Origin: Acidobacteriota bacterium
GTDB lineage: Bacteria > Acidobacteriota > Vicinamibacteria > Vicinamibacterales > UBA2999
NCBI GenBank assembly: GCA_947465645.1
Contig: CANIBQ010000018.1
Coordinates: forward strand, 1-64,000
Direction of reading: 5' to 3'
Length of the DNA stretch: 64,000 nucleotides
Made by a program: the position numbers and the translations under genes. Positions 42,113 through 54,615 of this stretch are shown here, in pieces. The notes below the pieces were generated by a model. It did no database searches. It was given only the letters and a program-made list of their open reading frames with translations, and was not told the origin of the DNA. The stretch's first letter is position 1. Every line of letters begins with the position of its first letter.

Positions 42113-45100
42113 ATGATGCGTGTTGTACGGCAGTGCTGTGCCCTTGCGTCTCTTGTGGTCCTGTTCACTGCGCCCGCCTGGGCGCAGCTTGCCACGGCCG
42201 AACTCAATGGCCGGGTGACCGATTCAAGCGGTGCCGTGCTCCCCGGAGTCACTGTCACCGCGACGCAGACAGCGACCGGACTGACGCGCAGCGTGGTGAC
42301 CGACGGGGAAGGGAACTACCTGATCTCCAACCTGCCGACCGGGCCGTACCGGCTGGACGTCTCGCTCCAGGGATTCAAGAGTTACGTCCAGACCGGCCTC
42401 GTCCTCCAGGTCGGCGCCACACCGACGGTGAACGCGGCGCTCGAGCTCGGCTCGCTCGAGGAGTCGATCACGGTTGAAGCCGCGGCACCGATTGTCGACG
42501 TCCGCAGCGCCGGCATCAGCGAGGTCGTCGAGAACGAGCGCATCGTCGAACTGCCCCTGCAGGGACGCCAGGTCACCGACCTGCTGGTCATCTCGGGCGC
42601 GGCCGTCAACACCGGGGCGGTGAGCAGCCGGGGCACACCCGGCGGCGTGAACATCTCGGTCGCGGGCGGATTGTCGACCGGCGTCGGCTACAGCCTCGAC
42701 GGCGCGGTGCACAGCAACCCGCAGCAGAACGCGAACCTACCGCTGCCGTTCCCGGACGCGCTGCAGGAGTTCCGCGTGGCGACCAGCGGCCTGACCGCGC
42801 AGAACGGGGTGCACTCGGGCGCGTCGGTAAGTGCCGTGACCAAGTCGGGCACCAACCGCTTCTCGGGAAACGCCTTTGAGTTCCTGCGCCACCATCGATT
42901 CAATGCGACCAGCCCGTTTGCCGGGATCGGTCCCGACGGCAAGCGGTTTGACGACGGCCTCAAGCGCAATCAGTTCGGCGGCACGTTCGGCGGGCCGATT
43001 CTCAAGGACAGGATGTTCTTCTTCGTCGCCTACCAGGGCACCGCGCTCCGGCAGCGCCCGGCGTCGAACGTCGCCTTCGTGCCCACCGCGGCGATGCTGG
43101 CGGGCGACTTCACCACCTTCGCCTCGCCCCAGTGCAACGGCGGCCGCCAGGTGACATTGCGGGCGCCGTTCGTGAACAACCAGATCAACCCCGCGCTCTA
43201 CAGTCCCGCCGCGATGAATCTCGCCAGGCGGTTGCCGAGCACGACCGACCCGTGCGGTCTGGTCACGTTCGACGTCAAGTCCGACCGCGACGAGGGGCAG
43301 CCGATCGTCCGGGTCGACTACCAGCTGGGGCAGTCGCACTCGATCTTCGGTCGTTACATGGGCAGCAAGTATTCGCAGCCGCCTGGCTATGGCGGCGGCT
43401 CCGACAGCCTCCTGAAAACCGACGTCCCCGGAGCGGAAGACATGGTTCACTCGACGACGGTGGGCGAGACCACCGTGTTCAGCTCGTCGGTGGTCAACTC
43501 GCTCCGCCTCGCGGTCAACAAAGCCACGGTCGACAACTATCAGACGCCGTTCTTTTCGCCCTCCGACCTCGGCATCAAGATGCACAGCTACCTGCCGGGC
43601 TTCATGTCGGTGAACGTGACCGGCGGGTTCATCCTGTATTCGGGGACCAATACCAACGCGCTGTTCTTCAATGACACCTACCAGGTCGCCGACGATCTCA
43701 CGATCGTGAAGGGCAACCACCAGTTCGGCGTGGGCGCGAACGTGCAGTACTGGAAGGGCGACTACACCTCCAGCTCGCGAGCCAACGGCAACTGGATTTT
43801 CAACGGTTCGGCAACCGGACTCGGACTGGCCGACCTGCTCACCGGCCGCGTGACGACCGTCGAACACGGCGGGTTGGGGAAGCTCCCGGTGAACAGCACC
43901 TATGTCGGCGTCTACGCGCAGGACGCCTGGCGCGTGACCAGCCGCGTGACGGTGAACGCCGGATTCCGCTGGGAGCCCTTCTTCGGGCAGAACGTCGAGA
44001 ACGGCGTGATCTCCGTCTTCAACATGGACAACTTCCGGAACGGCGTGAAGAGCAAGGTGTTCCTCAATGCGCCCGCCGGCCTCCTCTACGCGGGGGACGA
44101 GGGATTCCCGAAGAACGGGAAAACGGGACTGGATAAGCAGTGGTGGAATATCTCGCCGCGCGGCGGGGTTGCGTGGGATGTGCGCGGAGACGGCCGCCTG
44201 GCCGTGCGCTCCTCCTACGCCATGGCCTACGACTTCATGTCGGGCGAGTACCACAACATCAACGCCAATGCGCCGCCGTTCGGTAACCGCTCGCTGATCA
44301 CCGATCCGCCCGGGCGCATGGACGACCCGTACGGGCACATCGGCGGCGACCCGCATCCGATCGTGACCGGCCCGACCACTGCGTATGTGCCGTTCGGCAC
44401 GTTCGGGACGATGGACCCGGGCATCAACTCGCCGCGGATTCAGTCGTGGAATCTCACCGTCGAACAGCAGCTCGGTTCGCAGTGGGGCGTCGCGGCCAGC
44501 TATCTCGGGAGCCACTCGGACCGTCTCTGGGCACAGGTCGCGCTCAATCCAGGCATCTACATGGGCCTCGGCCCCTGCGCGATCAACGGGGTGTCGTACC
44601 CGGTCTGTTCGACCAATGCCAACTTGAGCCAGCGCCGCGTGCTCTTCCAGCAGAACCCGCGGGAAGCGGCGTTCATCGGCGCGCTCGATCTCAACACCGA
44701 CGTCGGCTACCAGAACTATCGCGGGTTGAAGCTGTCGGCGCAGCGCCGCTCGGCTGGCGGGTTGAGCCTCAACGGCAACTACACCCTGTCGCGCTGCACG
44801 GGCACGCCGACCGCCGAGACATTCAACCAGCAGAGCGCCGGCTACCTGAAGCCGGACGACCCGTCGTTCGACGACGGCTACTGCAACCAGGATCGGACGC
44901 ACCTGGCGACGCTGACGATGGGCTACGAGACGCCCGAGTTCGGACCCGCGGCGGTCCGCGCGGTCGCCTCCCACTGGAGGGTCTCGGGGATCCTGTCCGC
45001 GCGGTCAGGGCAGCGGCTCAACATCATCACCGGGCAGGACAACGCGTTCACGGGGCTGGCCAACCAGCGGCCGAACCAGGTCAGCGATGACTTCTACGCG

Positions 45101-45409
45101 GCCAACCCCTCGCTGACGAACTACTTCAACCGTGACGCGTTCGCGCAGCCGGCGCCTGGCACGCTGGGCGATCTCGAGCGCAATGCCGTGGTTGGACCGA
45201 GTTACTGGAACGTCGACCTCGCCCTGTCGAAGCTCATTCCGGTGAGCGCGACCCAAAGAGTGGAGCTGCGGCTGGAGTCCTTCAACCTGCTCAACCAGTT
45301 CAACTGGGGCAACCCGCTCGTCAACCTGAACGCGGGCACCTTCGGCCGCATCACGACGCAGCAGGGCGCGCCACGGATCATGCAGTTCGGCATCAAGTAC
45401 GATTTCTAG
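42113..45409 (+). CDS. Oar-like TonB-dependent receptor, subfamily A (first copy of duplicated triplet)
   Basis: 1098 residues. AGAGGAAG precedes two adjacent ATGs (42113, 42116). The signal is cut near PAWAQ, followed by a carboxypeptidase-regulatory-like domain (SSGAVLPGVTVTATQTATG). The plug has ISEVVENERIVELPLQGRQV and GYSLDGAVHSNPQQN, and the barrel FEFLRHHRFNATSPFAGIG, YHNINANAPPFGNRS and YVPFGTFGTMDPGINSPRIQ. It ends in MQFGIKYDF, with the TAG stop forming part of the next gene's TAGGAGGT ribosome site. It aligns end to end with the receptor at 50020, and both are followed by the same two genes. Confidence 0.93.
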   Translation: MMRVVRQCCALASLVVLFTAPAWAQLATAELNGRVTDSSGAVLPGVTVTATQTATGLTRSVVTDGEGNYLISNLPTGPYRLDVSLQGFKSYVQTGLVLQVGATPTVNAALELGSLEESITVEAAAPIVDVRSAGISEVVENERIVELPLQGRQVTDLLVISGAAVNTGAVSSRGTPGGVNISVAGGLSTGVGYSLDGAVHSNPQQNANLPLPFPDALQEFRVATSGLTAQNGVHSGASVSAVTKSGTNRFSGNAFEFLRHHRFNATSPFAGIGPDGKRFDDGLKRNQFGGTFGGPILKDRMFFFVAYQGTALRQRPASNVAFVPTAAMLAGDFTTFASPQCNGGRQVTLRAPFVNNQINPALYSPAAMNLARRLPSTTDPCGLVTFDVKSDRDEGQPIVRVDYQLGQSHSIFGRYMGSKYSQPPGYGGGSDSLLKTDVPGAEDMVHSTTVGETTVFSSSVVNSLRLAVNKATVDNYQTPFFSPSDLGIKMHSYLPGFMSVNVTGGFILYSGTNTNALFFNDTYQVADDLTIVKGNHQFGVGANVQYWKGDYTSSSRANGNWIFNGSATGLGLADLLTGRVTTVEHGGLGKLPVNSTYVGVYAQDAWRVTSRVTVNAGFRWEPFFGQNVENGVISVFNMDNFRNGVKSKVFLNAPAGLLYAGDEGFPKNGKTGLDKQWWNISPRGGVAWDVRGDGRLAVRSSYAMAYDFMSGEYHNINANAPPFGNRSLITDPPGRMDDPYGHIGGDPHPIVTGPTTAYVPFGTFGTMDPGINSPRIQSWNLTVEQQLGSQWGVAASYLGSHSDRLWAQVALNPGIYMGLGPCAINGVSYPVCSTNANLSQRRVLFQQNPREAAFIGALDLNTDVGYQNYRGLKLSAQRRSAGGLSLNGNYTLSRCTGTPTAETFNQQSAGYLKPDDPSFDDGYCNQDRTHLATLTMGYETPEFGPAAVRAVASHWRVSGILSARSGQRLNIITGQDNAFTGLANQRPNQVSDDFYAANPSLTNYFNRDAFAQPAPGTLGDLERNAVVGPSYWNVDLALSKLIPVSATQRVELRLESFNLLNQFNWGNPLVNLNAGTFGRITTQQGAPRIMQFGIKYDF

Positions 45410-45421
45410 GAGGTCCCCATC

Positions 45422-45847
45422 ATGAGAATCACACTTGGCTTCTTATTCGCGGTGCTGCTGGCGTCGGTGTTGGCGCCGTCGCCGGCCTCGGCACATCACG
45501 CCTTTGCGGTGGAGTTCGACGCCAAGAACTGCTCCGACATCGCCGGGGTGCTGACCAAGGTTGACTACCAGAACCCGCACGCCTACATCTTCGTGGACGC
45601 GAAGGAAAACGGGCAGACGGTGCCGAAGACCTTCCAGCTGTCGTCCACGTCGAATCTCAAGCGGGGGGGCGCGACGCTGCCGGTGATGAATGCGAGCCTG
45701 GGCAAGGACGTGATGGTCCGGGGCTGCGCCTCGAAGAACGGTACCGACAACCGCTACGCGGCGTCGTTCATCAAGCTCGCCGACGGCACGGTGCAGCGTC
45801 TCGGGCAGGACGTCGAAGGCGTGTTCGGTACCAAGATCTGGAGATAA
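45422..45847 (+). CDS. DUF6152 family exported protein, two-cysteine subtype (first copy)
   Basis: 141 residues. TAGGAGGT lies 7 bases upstream; the signal is cut after A-S-A, leaving His25-His26-Ala-Phe. NPH is at 51-53. Cys37 (KNCSDI) and the Cys in VRGCASKNGTDNRYA are shared with the protein at 5900, as is the RLGQDVEGVFG end. Compared with the copy at 53338 the protein differs at only four positions: residues 2, 5 and 16 (all in the signal peptide) and Asp96 against Glu96. The genes also agree at nearly all silent sites. The DLSGxW gene follows after 2 bases. Confidence 0.92.
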   Translation: MRITLGFLFAVLLASVLAPSPASAHHAFAVEFDAKNCSDIAGVLTKVDYQNPHAYIFVDAKENGQTVPKTFQLSSTSNLKRGGATLPVMNASLGKDVMVRGCASKNGTDNRYAASFIKLADGTVQRLGQDVEGVFGTKIWR

Positions 45848-45849
45848 CG

Positions 45850-46665
45850 ATGAAGACCTACGTTGGCGCCACTCTCGCGGCTGTCTGCCTGCTGTCGGTG
45901 GCCGCGGCCGCACAAGACCCTCCCAAGACCTTCGTCGAAGCGCGCGGCAACGTGAAGCCGGTGCCGTTGCCACCGGGAGGTCCGCCGCCGCGCATGTCGG
46001 ATGGCAAGGTCGATCTGTCTGGGGTCTGGTTCTCGGGGCCGACCGGCAAGGCGAACGCATGGAGCGTGGTGCCTGACGCACCACTGAAGCAGGAGCCGGT
46101 GCCGTTCCGCCCGGAGGCTGGCAAGAAGATCAACAGCATGACCCGGGCGGAGCAGGAGTTGGGCAGCGCCCAGGTCCAGTGCCGGCCACTCGGGGTCCCG
46201 GGGATGTGGACGAACAACCCCTACCCCCACCAGATCGTGATGAAGCCGGGGCTCTTCGTTCACCTGATCGAGAGCAACAACAACTGGCGCACCGTGCACA
46301 CCGACGGACGGCCTCACAAGCCGAAGGACGAGCAGGAGCCGCTGTTCATGGGCGATTCCGTGGGCCGGTGGGAGGGCGACACGCTGGTGCTCGACACCGT
46401 CTCCATCGACGACCGCACCTGGATCCAGGGCAACGGCTGGTACCACAGCGACCAGCTGCGCGTGATCGAACGCCTCCGGCGGCCGTCGAGGAACTATCTC
46501 GAATACCAATTCACGATCGAGGACCCGGAAGTGCTGACCAAGCCATGGACATCCGCCTGGCGCACCTACTCGCTCGGCAACGAAGATCTGACCGAGAACT
46601 TCTGCACCAACAACGAGAACGTCGAGCAGCTGAATAAGCTGCGCGAGGTCGAGACCGGCAAGTAG
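45850..46665 (+). CDS. DLSGxW-family exported protein (first copy)
   Basis: 271 residues. GGAGA is in front of ATG, inside the end of the DUF6152 gene; the signal is cut near AAAAQ. Motifs are PLPPGGPPPRMSDGKVDLSG, VDLSGVWFSGPTGKANAWS, VQCRPLGVPGMWTNNPYPHQ, TVHTDGRPHKPKDEQEPLFMG, DSVGRWEGDTLVLDTVSIDDR, NGWYHSDQLRVIERLRRPS, IEDPEVLTKPWTSAW and ENFCTNNENVEQLNK. It pairs with a two-cysteine DUF6152 protein, like the genes at 6396 and 53766. It differs from the copy at 53766 at many positions, in contrast to the near identity of the DUF6152 copies. Confidence 0.9.
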   Translation: MKTYVGATLAAVCLLSVAAAAQDPPKTFVEARGNVKPVPLPPGGPPPRMSDGKVDLSGVWFSGPTGKANAWSVVPDAPLKQEPVPFRPEAGKKINSMTRAEQELGSAQVQCRPLGVPGMWTNNPYPHQIVMKPGLFVHLIESNNNWRTVHTDGRPHKPKDEQEPLFMGDSVGRWEGDTLVLDTVSIDDRTWIQGNGWYHSDQLRVIERLRRPSRNYLEYQFTIEDPEVLTKPWTSAWRTYSLGNEDLTENFCTNNENVEQLNKLREVETGK

Positions 46666-46762
46666 AACCCCCGGCGGCGTCCCGCCCGTAACCCGGTGCC
46701 ATTCTTGCCATTGGTATATCTCAGGGAAGACCGGCCGCCATCTCCAGCGATAGCGCTGGCTG

Positions 46763-46791
46763 TTGGCAGCCGGTGAAATCCTGTCTAAAAT
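46763..46791 (+). promoter_or_regulatory. Sigma70-type promoter for TBDT gene at 46960
   Basis: TTGGCA (46763-46768), 17 bases, TAAAAT (46786-46791): one mismatch in each box. It lies in the 294-base gap after the DLSGxW gene and leaves a leader of about 160 bases before the start at 46960. I see no other gene or repeat in this gap apart from an alternating GC stretch near 46840-46850. Confidence 0.55.
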
Positions 46792-46959
46792 CACAGGTAA
46801 TCGAAGGAATCGTGCGGTGCGGCGTCGCGCCGCCTTCTCGCGCGCGCACGGATGAGCCGCCGTCTGGCGCTCAAAAAGTCGTATTTGTTGGAAGCCGAAT
46901 CCATTTGTTTGGAGTTGGCTCGGGTTGTACCTGAAGCACGTCAACGTTAGGGGGATTGC

Positions 46960-49845
46960 ATGGGACTGACCGCCGTGAAGCGGTTCTTGATACTCGCACT
47001 GGCACTCGTACTGGGACTTCCCTATGTGGCCGCGGCGCAGGAAGCGACGATTGCGGGCACGATCACTGATTCGACCGGGGGCGTGCTGCCCGGAGTCACG
47101 GTACGCGCGGTCAACGACGCGAATGGCAACTCGTTCGAAGCGGTGACGGACGAACAGGGCGTCTATCGCCTCCCGGTCCGGACCGGTAACTACAAAGTGA
47201 CCTTTGAGCTCGGTGGATTCGGGCCGGTGAGCCGCAGCGCGGAGCTGCTGGTCGGGCAGACGGTCAACGTCAACGCCCAGCTCGCGCTTTCGACCTTGAA
47301 CGAATCGATCACCGTGACCGGAGAGGCGCCGCTGCTTGACGTCTCGACGTCCTCGGTCGGTGGCAACATCGACCCCCGGCAGGTGCAGGAACTGCCGGTG
47401 CAGGGCGGCTCGTGGACCGCGCTGGCGCTGCTGGCGCCAGGCAATCGCAGCAACGCCCAGGGCGCGGTACCGATTGCCGACCGCAACGACGGTGAGTCGC
47501 GCGAGTTCCAGTTGAACATGGACGGGCAGCAGGTCTCCGCGGTGCTTGGCACCGGCGGGCAGCCGATGTTCAGCCGCGCGGCGATTGCCGAGTTCCAGTT
47601 CATCTCCAACCGCTTCGACGCCACGCAGGGGCGCTCCTCTGGTGTGCAGGTGAACGCGATCACCAAGTCGGGCACCAACAGCCTCTCGGGGCTGTTCCAG
47701 GCGCAGTTCCGCGATGACAAGTTCAACTCGGAGGATTTTTTCGAGAATCGCGTGCTGCCCTACTCCAACCAGCAGTACGCCGCCACGCTGGGCGGCCCGA
47801 TCGTCCGCGATCGCGTGCATTTCTTCGGCAACTACGAATACGAGCGCGAGCCGCGCCAGAGCGTCTGGCAGACGATCTATTCCGGCTTCAACGTCGCGCT
47901 CGACGGCGAGACGACACGCAAGATTGGCGGCGGCCGCGTCGACTACCAGATCTCGTCGCAGCACCGCCTGATGGGGAAGGCGCACGGCGGGAAGTCGTTC
48001 ACGCCGTTCGCGACGCCCAACGCCAACCACCCGGCCAGCACCAATGACACCCAGGAAAAGTCGAACGAGTACCTGGCGCAGTTCACGTCCGTGCTCTCGA
48101 ACTCGGCGGTCAACGAGATCAAGGTCGGCCGCGCCGAGTTCGGCCTGGCCAACAAGGGCCTGGCCAACTGGGATAACCACTGGCAGCGGGCCAATGGCAT
48201 CACCACCGGCGCGCCGCGCATCCAGTTCACCGGGTTCAACATCACGCCGAACCAGAACCACCCGCGCAACCGCACGCAGGAGGTCTGGAGCGTCCGCGAC
48301 GACTTCACGTTCTCCTATAACCTCGGCGGCCGCCACGACGTCAAGGCCGGCGCCGAGTACCTGAACCTCCACGAGCTGACGGTCAACTGCCGCCTCTGCG
48401 CCGGCCAGATCGACGCCCGCGGCGGCGCGCGTCCGGCTAACCTCGACACGCTGTTCCCCAACCCGTTCGACGTGGACACCTGGAACCTGAACGCGCTGGC
48501 CCCGATCACCCGCACCTACACCCTCGGCCTCGGCGAGTTCCCGATCGATTTCGACCAGCCGAAGTGGGGCGCGTGGTGGCAGGATGACTGGCGCCTGGCC
48601 TCCAACTTCACGCTCAACCTTGGGCTGCGCTACGACCTGACGCAGAACGCGTGGGCGAACGACTTCGCCGTGCCCTTCATCATGGAAGACGGACGGTCGG
48701 ATGACATGAACAACATCCAGCCGCGTGTCGGCTTCGCGTGGCAGCTCAACGACAAGACCGTGTTCCGCGGCGGATCGGGCCTCTATTACGGCGACGTGCT
48801 CTCCACCACGACGATGTGGGCGATCGGCAACACGCAGATCGCGACCATCGTCGTCAACAACGACGGCCGGCCCGATTTCGTGACCAACCCGTTCAACGGG
48901 CCGGCGCCGACCTACGCCCAGGCCGTGGCGCGGTTCTGCCACAACAACAACACCGCGGCGGGTTGCCTCCGGTTCGCGCCGTCAGAAGTGGCGCCGCCAG
49001 AGGAATACGCGCGGCTGCCGCGATCGGTCCAGAACTCGATCGGCTTCCAGCGCCAGGTTGGCAACAACATGTCGTTCGAATCCGACTACGTCTACAACCA
49101 CACGACCGGCGAGAAGGTCGTCATCCAGAACGTCAACCTGACCTACAACCCGGCGACGGGCGCGAACTACCCGTTCTCGGACATCTCGCGGCGGCCGTTC
49201 CCGGCGTTTGGCGAGATCTCGATGTGGGTGGCGGGCGGGCGGTCGTCCTACCACGCCGTGCAGAACGTGTTCACCAAGCGCTTCAGCGACAAGTGGCAGG
49301 CGTCGGCCAACTACACGCTCTCGTGGCTGTATAGCGCCGACCCGAAGCCGCTGAGCGGTCTCCAGCAGGTGACGATCCCGCTGGCGGACGACTTCGGCGG
49401 CGAGTGGACGCTCGCCGAAACCGACCAGCGCCACCGCGCGGTGTTCAACGGCGTCTACCAGGTGGGTCGCGGCTTCCAGGTGAGCGGCATCTACTTCTAC
49501 GGCTCGGGCGAGCGCTACGAGACGATCTACGGCGCCGACGGCCGTGGGCAGTCGCGCACCTTCAACGTGCCGCGCCTGCGCCCCGATGGCACGCTGGTGC
49601 CGCGCAACAACTTCGTCGGCGACGCCATTCACCGCGTCGACATGCGGTTCCAGCAGCGCATCCCGCTGGCCGGCCGCGCCTCGATCGACGGCATCTTCGA
49701 GGTGTTCAACCTGTTCAACCGGGAGAACTACGGCGCCTACAACACCGACGAGGCGAGCCCGCAGAACTACGGCCAGCCGTCGCAGAACAACAGCCTCTCG
49801 TACACGCCGCGCGCGATGCAGCTCGGCTTCCGCGTGACGTTCTGA
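46960..49845 (+). CDS. Oar-like TonB-dependent receptor, subfamily C
   Basis: 961 residues. AGGGGG lies before ATG and the signal is cut near AAAQE. A carboxypeptidase-regulatory-like domain (DSTGGVLPGVTVRAVNDANG) is followed by a plug with VGGNIDPRQVQELPVQGGSW, FQLNMDGQQVSAVLGTGG, AAIAEFQFISNRFDA and VNAITKSGTNSLSGLFQ. The barrel holds SVWQTIYSGFNVALDGETTR, LCAGQIDARGGARPANLDTL and WGAWWQDDWRLASNFTLNLG. It ends in MQLGFRVTF. It differs from subfamilies A and B in the plug (QGGSW) and is shorter. It has its own promoter and terminator and no DUF6152 or DLSGxW partner, so it looks like an insertion between the duplicated triplets. Confidence 0.92.
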   Translation: MGLTAVKRFLILALALVLGLPYVAAAQEATIAGTITDSTGGVLPGVTVRAVNDANGNSFEAVTDEQGVYRLPVRTGNYKVTFELGGFGPVSRSAELLVGQTVNVNAQLALSTLNESITVTGEAPLLDVSTSSVGGNIDPRQVQELPVQGGSWTALALLAPGNRSNAQGAVPIADRNDGESREFQLNMDGQQVSAVLGTGGQPMFSRAAIAEFQFISNRFDATQGRSSGVQVNAITKSGTNSLSGLFQAQFRDDKFNSEDFFENRVLPYSNQQYAATLGGPIVRDRVHFFGNYEYEREPRQSVWQTIYSGFNVALDGETTRKIGGGRVDYQISSQHRLMGKAHGGKSFTPFATPNANHPASTNDTQEKSNEYLAQFTSVLSNSAVNEIKVGRAEFGLANKGLANWDNHWQRANGITTGAPRIQFTGFNITPNQNHPRNRTQEVWSVRDDFTFSYNLGGRHDVKAGAEYLNLHELTVNCRLCAGQIDARGGARPANLDTLFPNPFDVDTWNLNALAPITRTYTLGLGEFPIDFDQPKWGAWWQDDWRLASNFTLNLGLRYDLTQNAWANDFAVPFIMEDGRSDDMNNIQPRVGFAWQLNDKTVFRGGSGLYYGDVLSTTTMWAIGNTQIATIVVNNDGRPDFVTNPFNGPAPTYAQAVARFCHNNNTAAGCLRFAPSEVAPPEEYARLPRSVQNSIGFQRQVGNNMSFESDYVYNHTTGEKVVIQNVNLTYNPATGANYPFSDISRRPFPAFGEISMWVAGGRSSYHAVQNVFTKRFSDKWQASANYTLSWLYSADPKPLSGLQQVTIPLADDFGGEWTLAETDQRHRAVFNGVYQVGRGFQVSGIYFYGSGERYETIYGADGRGQSRTFNVPRLRPDGTLVPRNNFVGDAIHRVDMRFQQRIPLAGRASIDGIFEVFNLFNRENYGAYNTDEASPQNYGQPSQNNSLSYTPRAMQLGFRVTF

Positions 49846-49864
49846 TCCTCTAATCGCGTCTCAC

Positions 49865-49902
49865 CACGAGGCCCAAGGCACGCTGTTGCCTTGGGCCTCG
49901 TG
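49865..49902 (+). terminator. Hairpin terminator with perfect 16-bp stem
   Basis: CACGAGGCCCAAGGCA (49865-49880) and its exact complement TGCCTTGGGCCTCGTG (49887-49902) enclose a 6-base loop, 20 bases after the stop of the TBDT gene. CCTCTTCT follows, a weak pyrimidine run rather than pure T. It most likely ends the 46960 transcript. Confidence 0.65.
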
Positions 49903-49927
49903 CCTCTTCTGGATGCTCCTCGGCGCG

Positions 49928-49957
49928 TTGACAGGCCAAATGGCCAAGTGTTCTAAT
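49928..49957 (+). promoter_or_regulatory. Sigma70-type promoter for TBDT gene at 50020
   Basis: TTGACA at 49928-49933, followed after 18 bases by TCTAAT at 49952-49957 (TTCTAA with a 17-base gap is the alternative reading). It lies directly behind the terminator hairpin and about 60 bases before the start codon. Confidence 0.55.
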
Positions 49958-50019
49958 GCGCCGCATTATTCCCGCCGGGTTCGTCCACGCAAACCGCCGA
50001 TTTTCGGAGAATTAACGAT

Positions 50020-53325
<3,306 letters not shown>

Positions 53326-53337
53326 GAGGAGGACGTC

Positions 53338-53763
53338 ATGAAAATCACATTCGGCTTCTTATTCGCCGTGCTGCTGGCGTCGGGGTTGGCGCCGTCGCCG
53401 GCCTCCGCGCATCACGCCTTTGCGGTGGAGTTCGACGCCAAGAACTGCTCCGACATCGCGGGGGTGCTGACCAAGGTCGACTACCAGAACCCGCACGCCT
53501 ACATCTTCGTGGACGCGAAGGAAAACGGGCAGACGGTGCCGAAGACCTTCCAGCTGTCGTCCACCTCGAATCTCAAGCGCGGCGGCGCGACGCTGCCGGT
53601 GATGAATGCGAGCCTCGGCAAGGAAGTGATGGTCCGGGGCTGCGCCTCGAAGAACGGGACCGACAACCGCTACGCGGCGTCGTTCATCAAGCTCGCCGAC
53701 GGCACCGTGCAGCGTCTCGGGCAGGATGTCGAAGGCGTCTTCGGCACCAAGATCTGGAGATAG
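53338..53763 (+). CDS. DUF6152 family exported protein, two-cysteine subtype (second copy)
   Basis: 141 residues; TAGGAGGAGG lies upstream, including the stop of the receptor gene. The mature form (from His25-His26) differs from the copy at 45422 only by Glu96 for Asp96; three other changes (K2, F5, G16) are in the signal peptide. NPH 51-53, Cys37 and the second Cys are conserved. DNA identity includes most third codon positions, although the receptor gene in front and the DLSGxW gene behind are clearly more diverged, which points to gene conversion. Two bases separate it from the next start. Confidence 0.92.
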   Translation: MKITFGFLFAVLLASGLAPSPASAHHAFAVEFDAKNCSDIAGVLTKVDYQNPHAYIFVDAKENGQTVPKTFQLSSTSNLKRGGATLPVMNASLGKEVMVRGCASKNGTDNRYAASFIKLADGTVQRLGQDVEGVFGTKIWR

Positions 53764-53765
53764 CC

Positions 53766-54605
53766 ATGAAGAGTCACATAGGCGTGCTGCTGGCCGCGAT
53801 CGTGATCCTGCCTTTTGCAGCCGCGGCTCAGGACCCCGCGAGCGGGGCAGGCAACAAGCCGTTCGTGGAAGCGCGGGGCAGCGTGAAGCCGGTGCCGCGC
53901 CCGCCCGGCGGGCCGACCCCGAGATTGGCCGATGGAAAGCCCGACTTCTCGGGCGTCTGGTTCCCCGGGCCGACCGGAAGGGCGAATGCCTGGAGCACCG
54001 AGCGTGAGGCGCCGGAGAAGCGAGACCCGATTCCGTTTCAGCCGTGGGCCGAGGCGAAGTTCAAGAGCCTGACGCGGGTTGACCTGGAGCTGGCCAGCCC
54101 GAACGTCAACTGCACGCCGGTCGGCACGCCGGGGATGTGGACCGACAACGCCTACGTGCACCAGATCGTCATGAAGCCGGGACTCTTCGTCCACCTGATC
54201 GAGAACAACAACCGATGGAAGGTGGTACACACCGACGGCCGTCCTCACAAGCCGCAGGAGGAACTGGAGCCGCTGTTCAACGGCGATTCCGTGGGGCGCT
54301 GGGAGGGCGATACGCTGGTGATCGACTCGATCTCCATCGACGAGCGCGCCCACATCCAGGACGGCTGGTTCCACAGCGATGCGCTGCACGTGGTCGAGCG
54401 CATTCGGCGCCCGTCGATGAACTACCTCGAGTACCAGTACACGATTGAGGATCCCAAGGTGCTGACCAAGCCCTGGACCTCGCCGTGGGAGCGGCTCTCG
54501 CTGTCGGTCAACAACGAAGATCTGACCGAGAACTTCTGCACCAACAACGAGAACGTCGAGGAGCTGAAGAAGCTGAGCGAGATCGAAGCGGCAAAGAAGA
54601 AATAG
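53766..54605 (+). CDS. DLSGxW-family exported protein (second copy)
   Basis: 279 residues. GGAGA is in front of ATG and the signal is cut near AAAAQ. Motifs are PRPPGGPTPRLADGKPDFSG, VNCTPVGTPGMWTDNAYVHQ, HQIVMKPGLFVHLIENNN, VVHTDGRPHKPQEELEPLF, DSVGRWEGDTLVIDSISIDE, DGWFHSDALHVVERIRRPS, IEDPKVLTKPWTSPW and ENFCTNNENVEELKK, with a Lys-rich tail. It is the partner of the nearly unchanged DUF6152 copy but has many substitutions against 45850-46665. It ends 10 bases from the stop of the convergent gene at 54616. Confidence 0.9.
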   Translation: MKSHIGVLLAAIVILPFAAAAQDPASGAGNKPFVEARGSVKPVPRPPGGPTPRLADGKPDFSGVWFPGPTGRANAWSTEREAPEKRDPIPFQPWAEAKFKSLTRVDLELASPNVNCTPVGTPGMWTDNAYVHQIVMKPGLFVHLIENNNRWKVVHTDGRPHKPQEELEPLFNGDSVGRWEGDTLVIDSISIDERAHIQDGWFHSDALHVVERIRRPSMNYLEYQYTIEDPKVLTKPWTSPWERLSLSVNNEDLTENFCTNNENVEELKKLSEIEAAKKK

Positions 54606-54615
54606 ATCGGCAGCG

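Noticed and set aside
42737..44974. 745-codon open frame on the minus strand opposite the receptor at 42113
   Set aside because: It lies wholly antisense to a clear receptor gene. Its translation is Arg/Val/Asp/His-rich with no domain or signal peptide, as expected for the complementary frame of GC-rich coding DNA.
46666..46959. Possible small gene in the 294-base gap
   Set aside because: No frame with start, ribosome site and motif was seen; the gap is explained by a promoter and leader.
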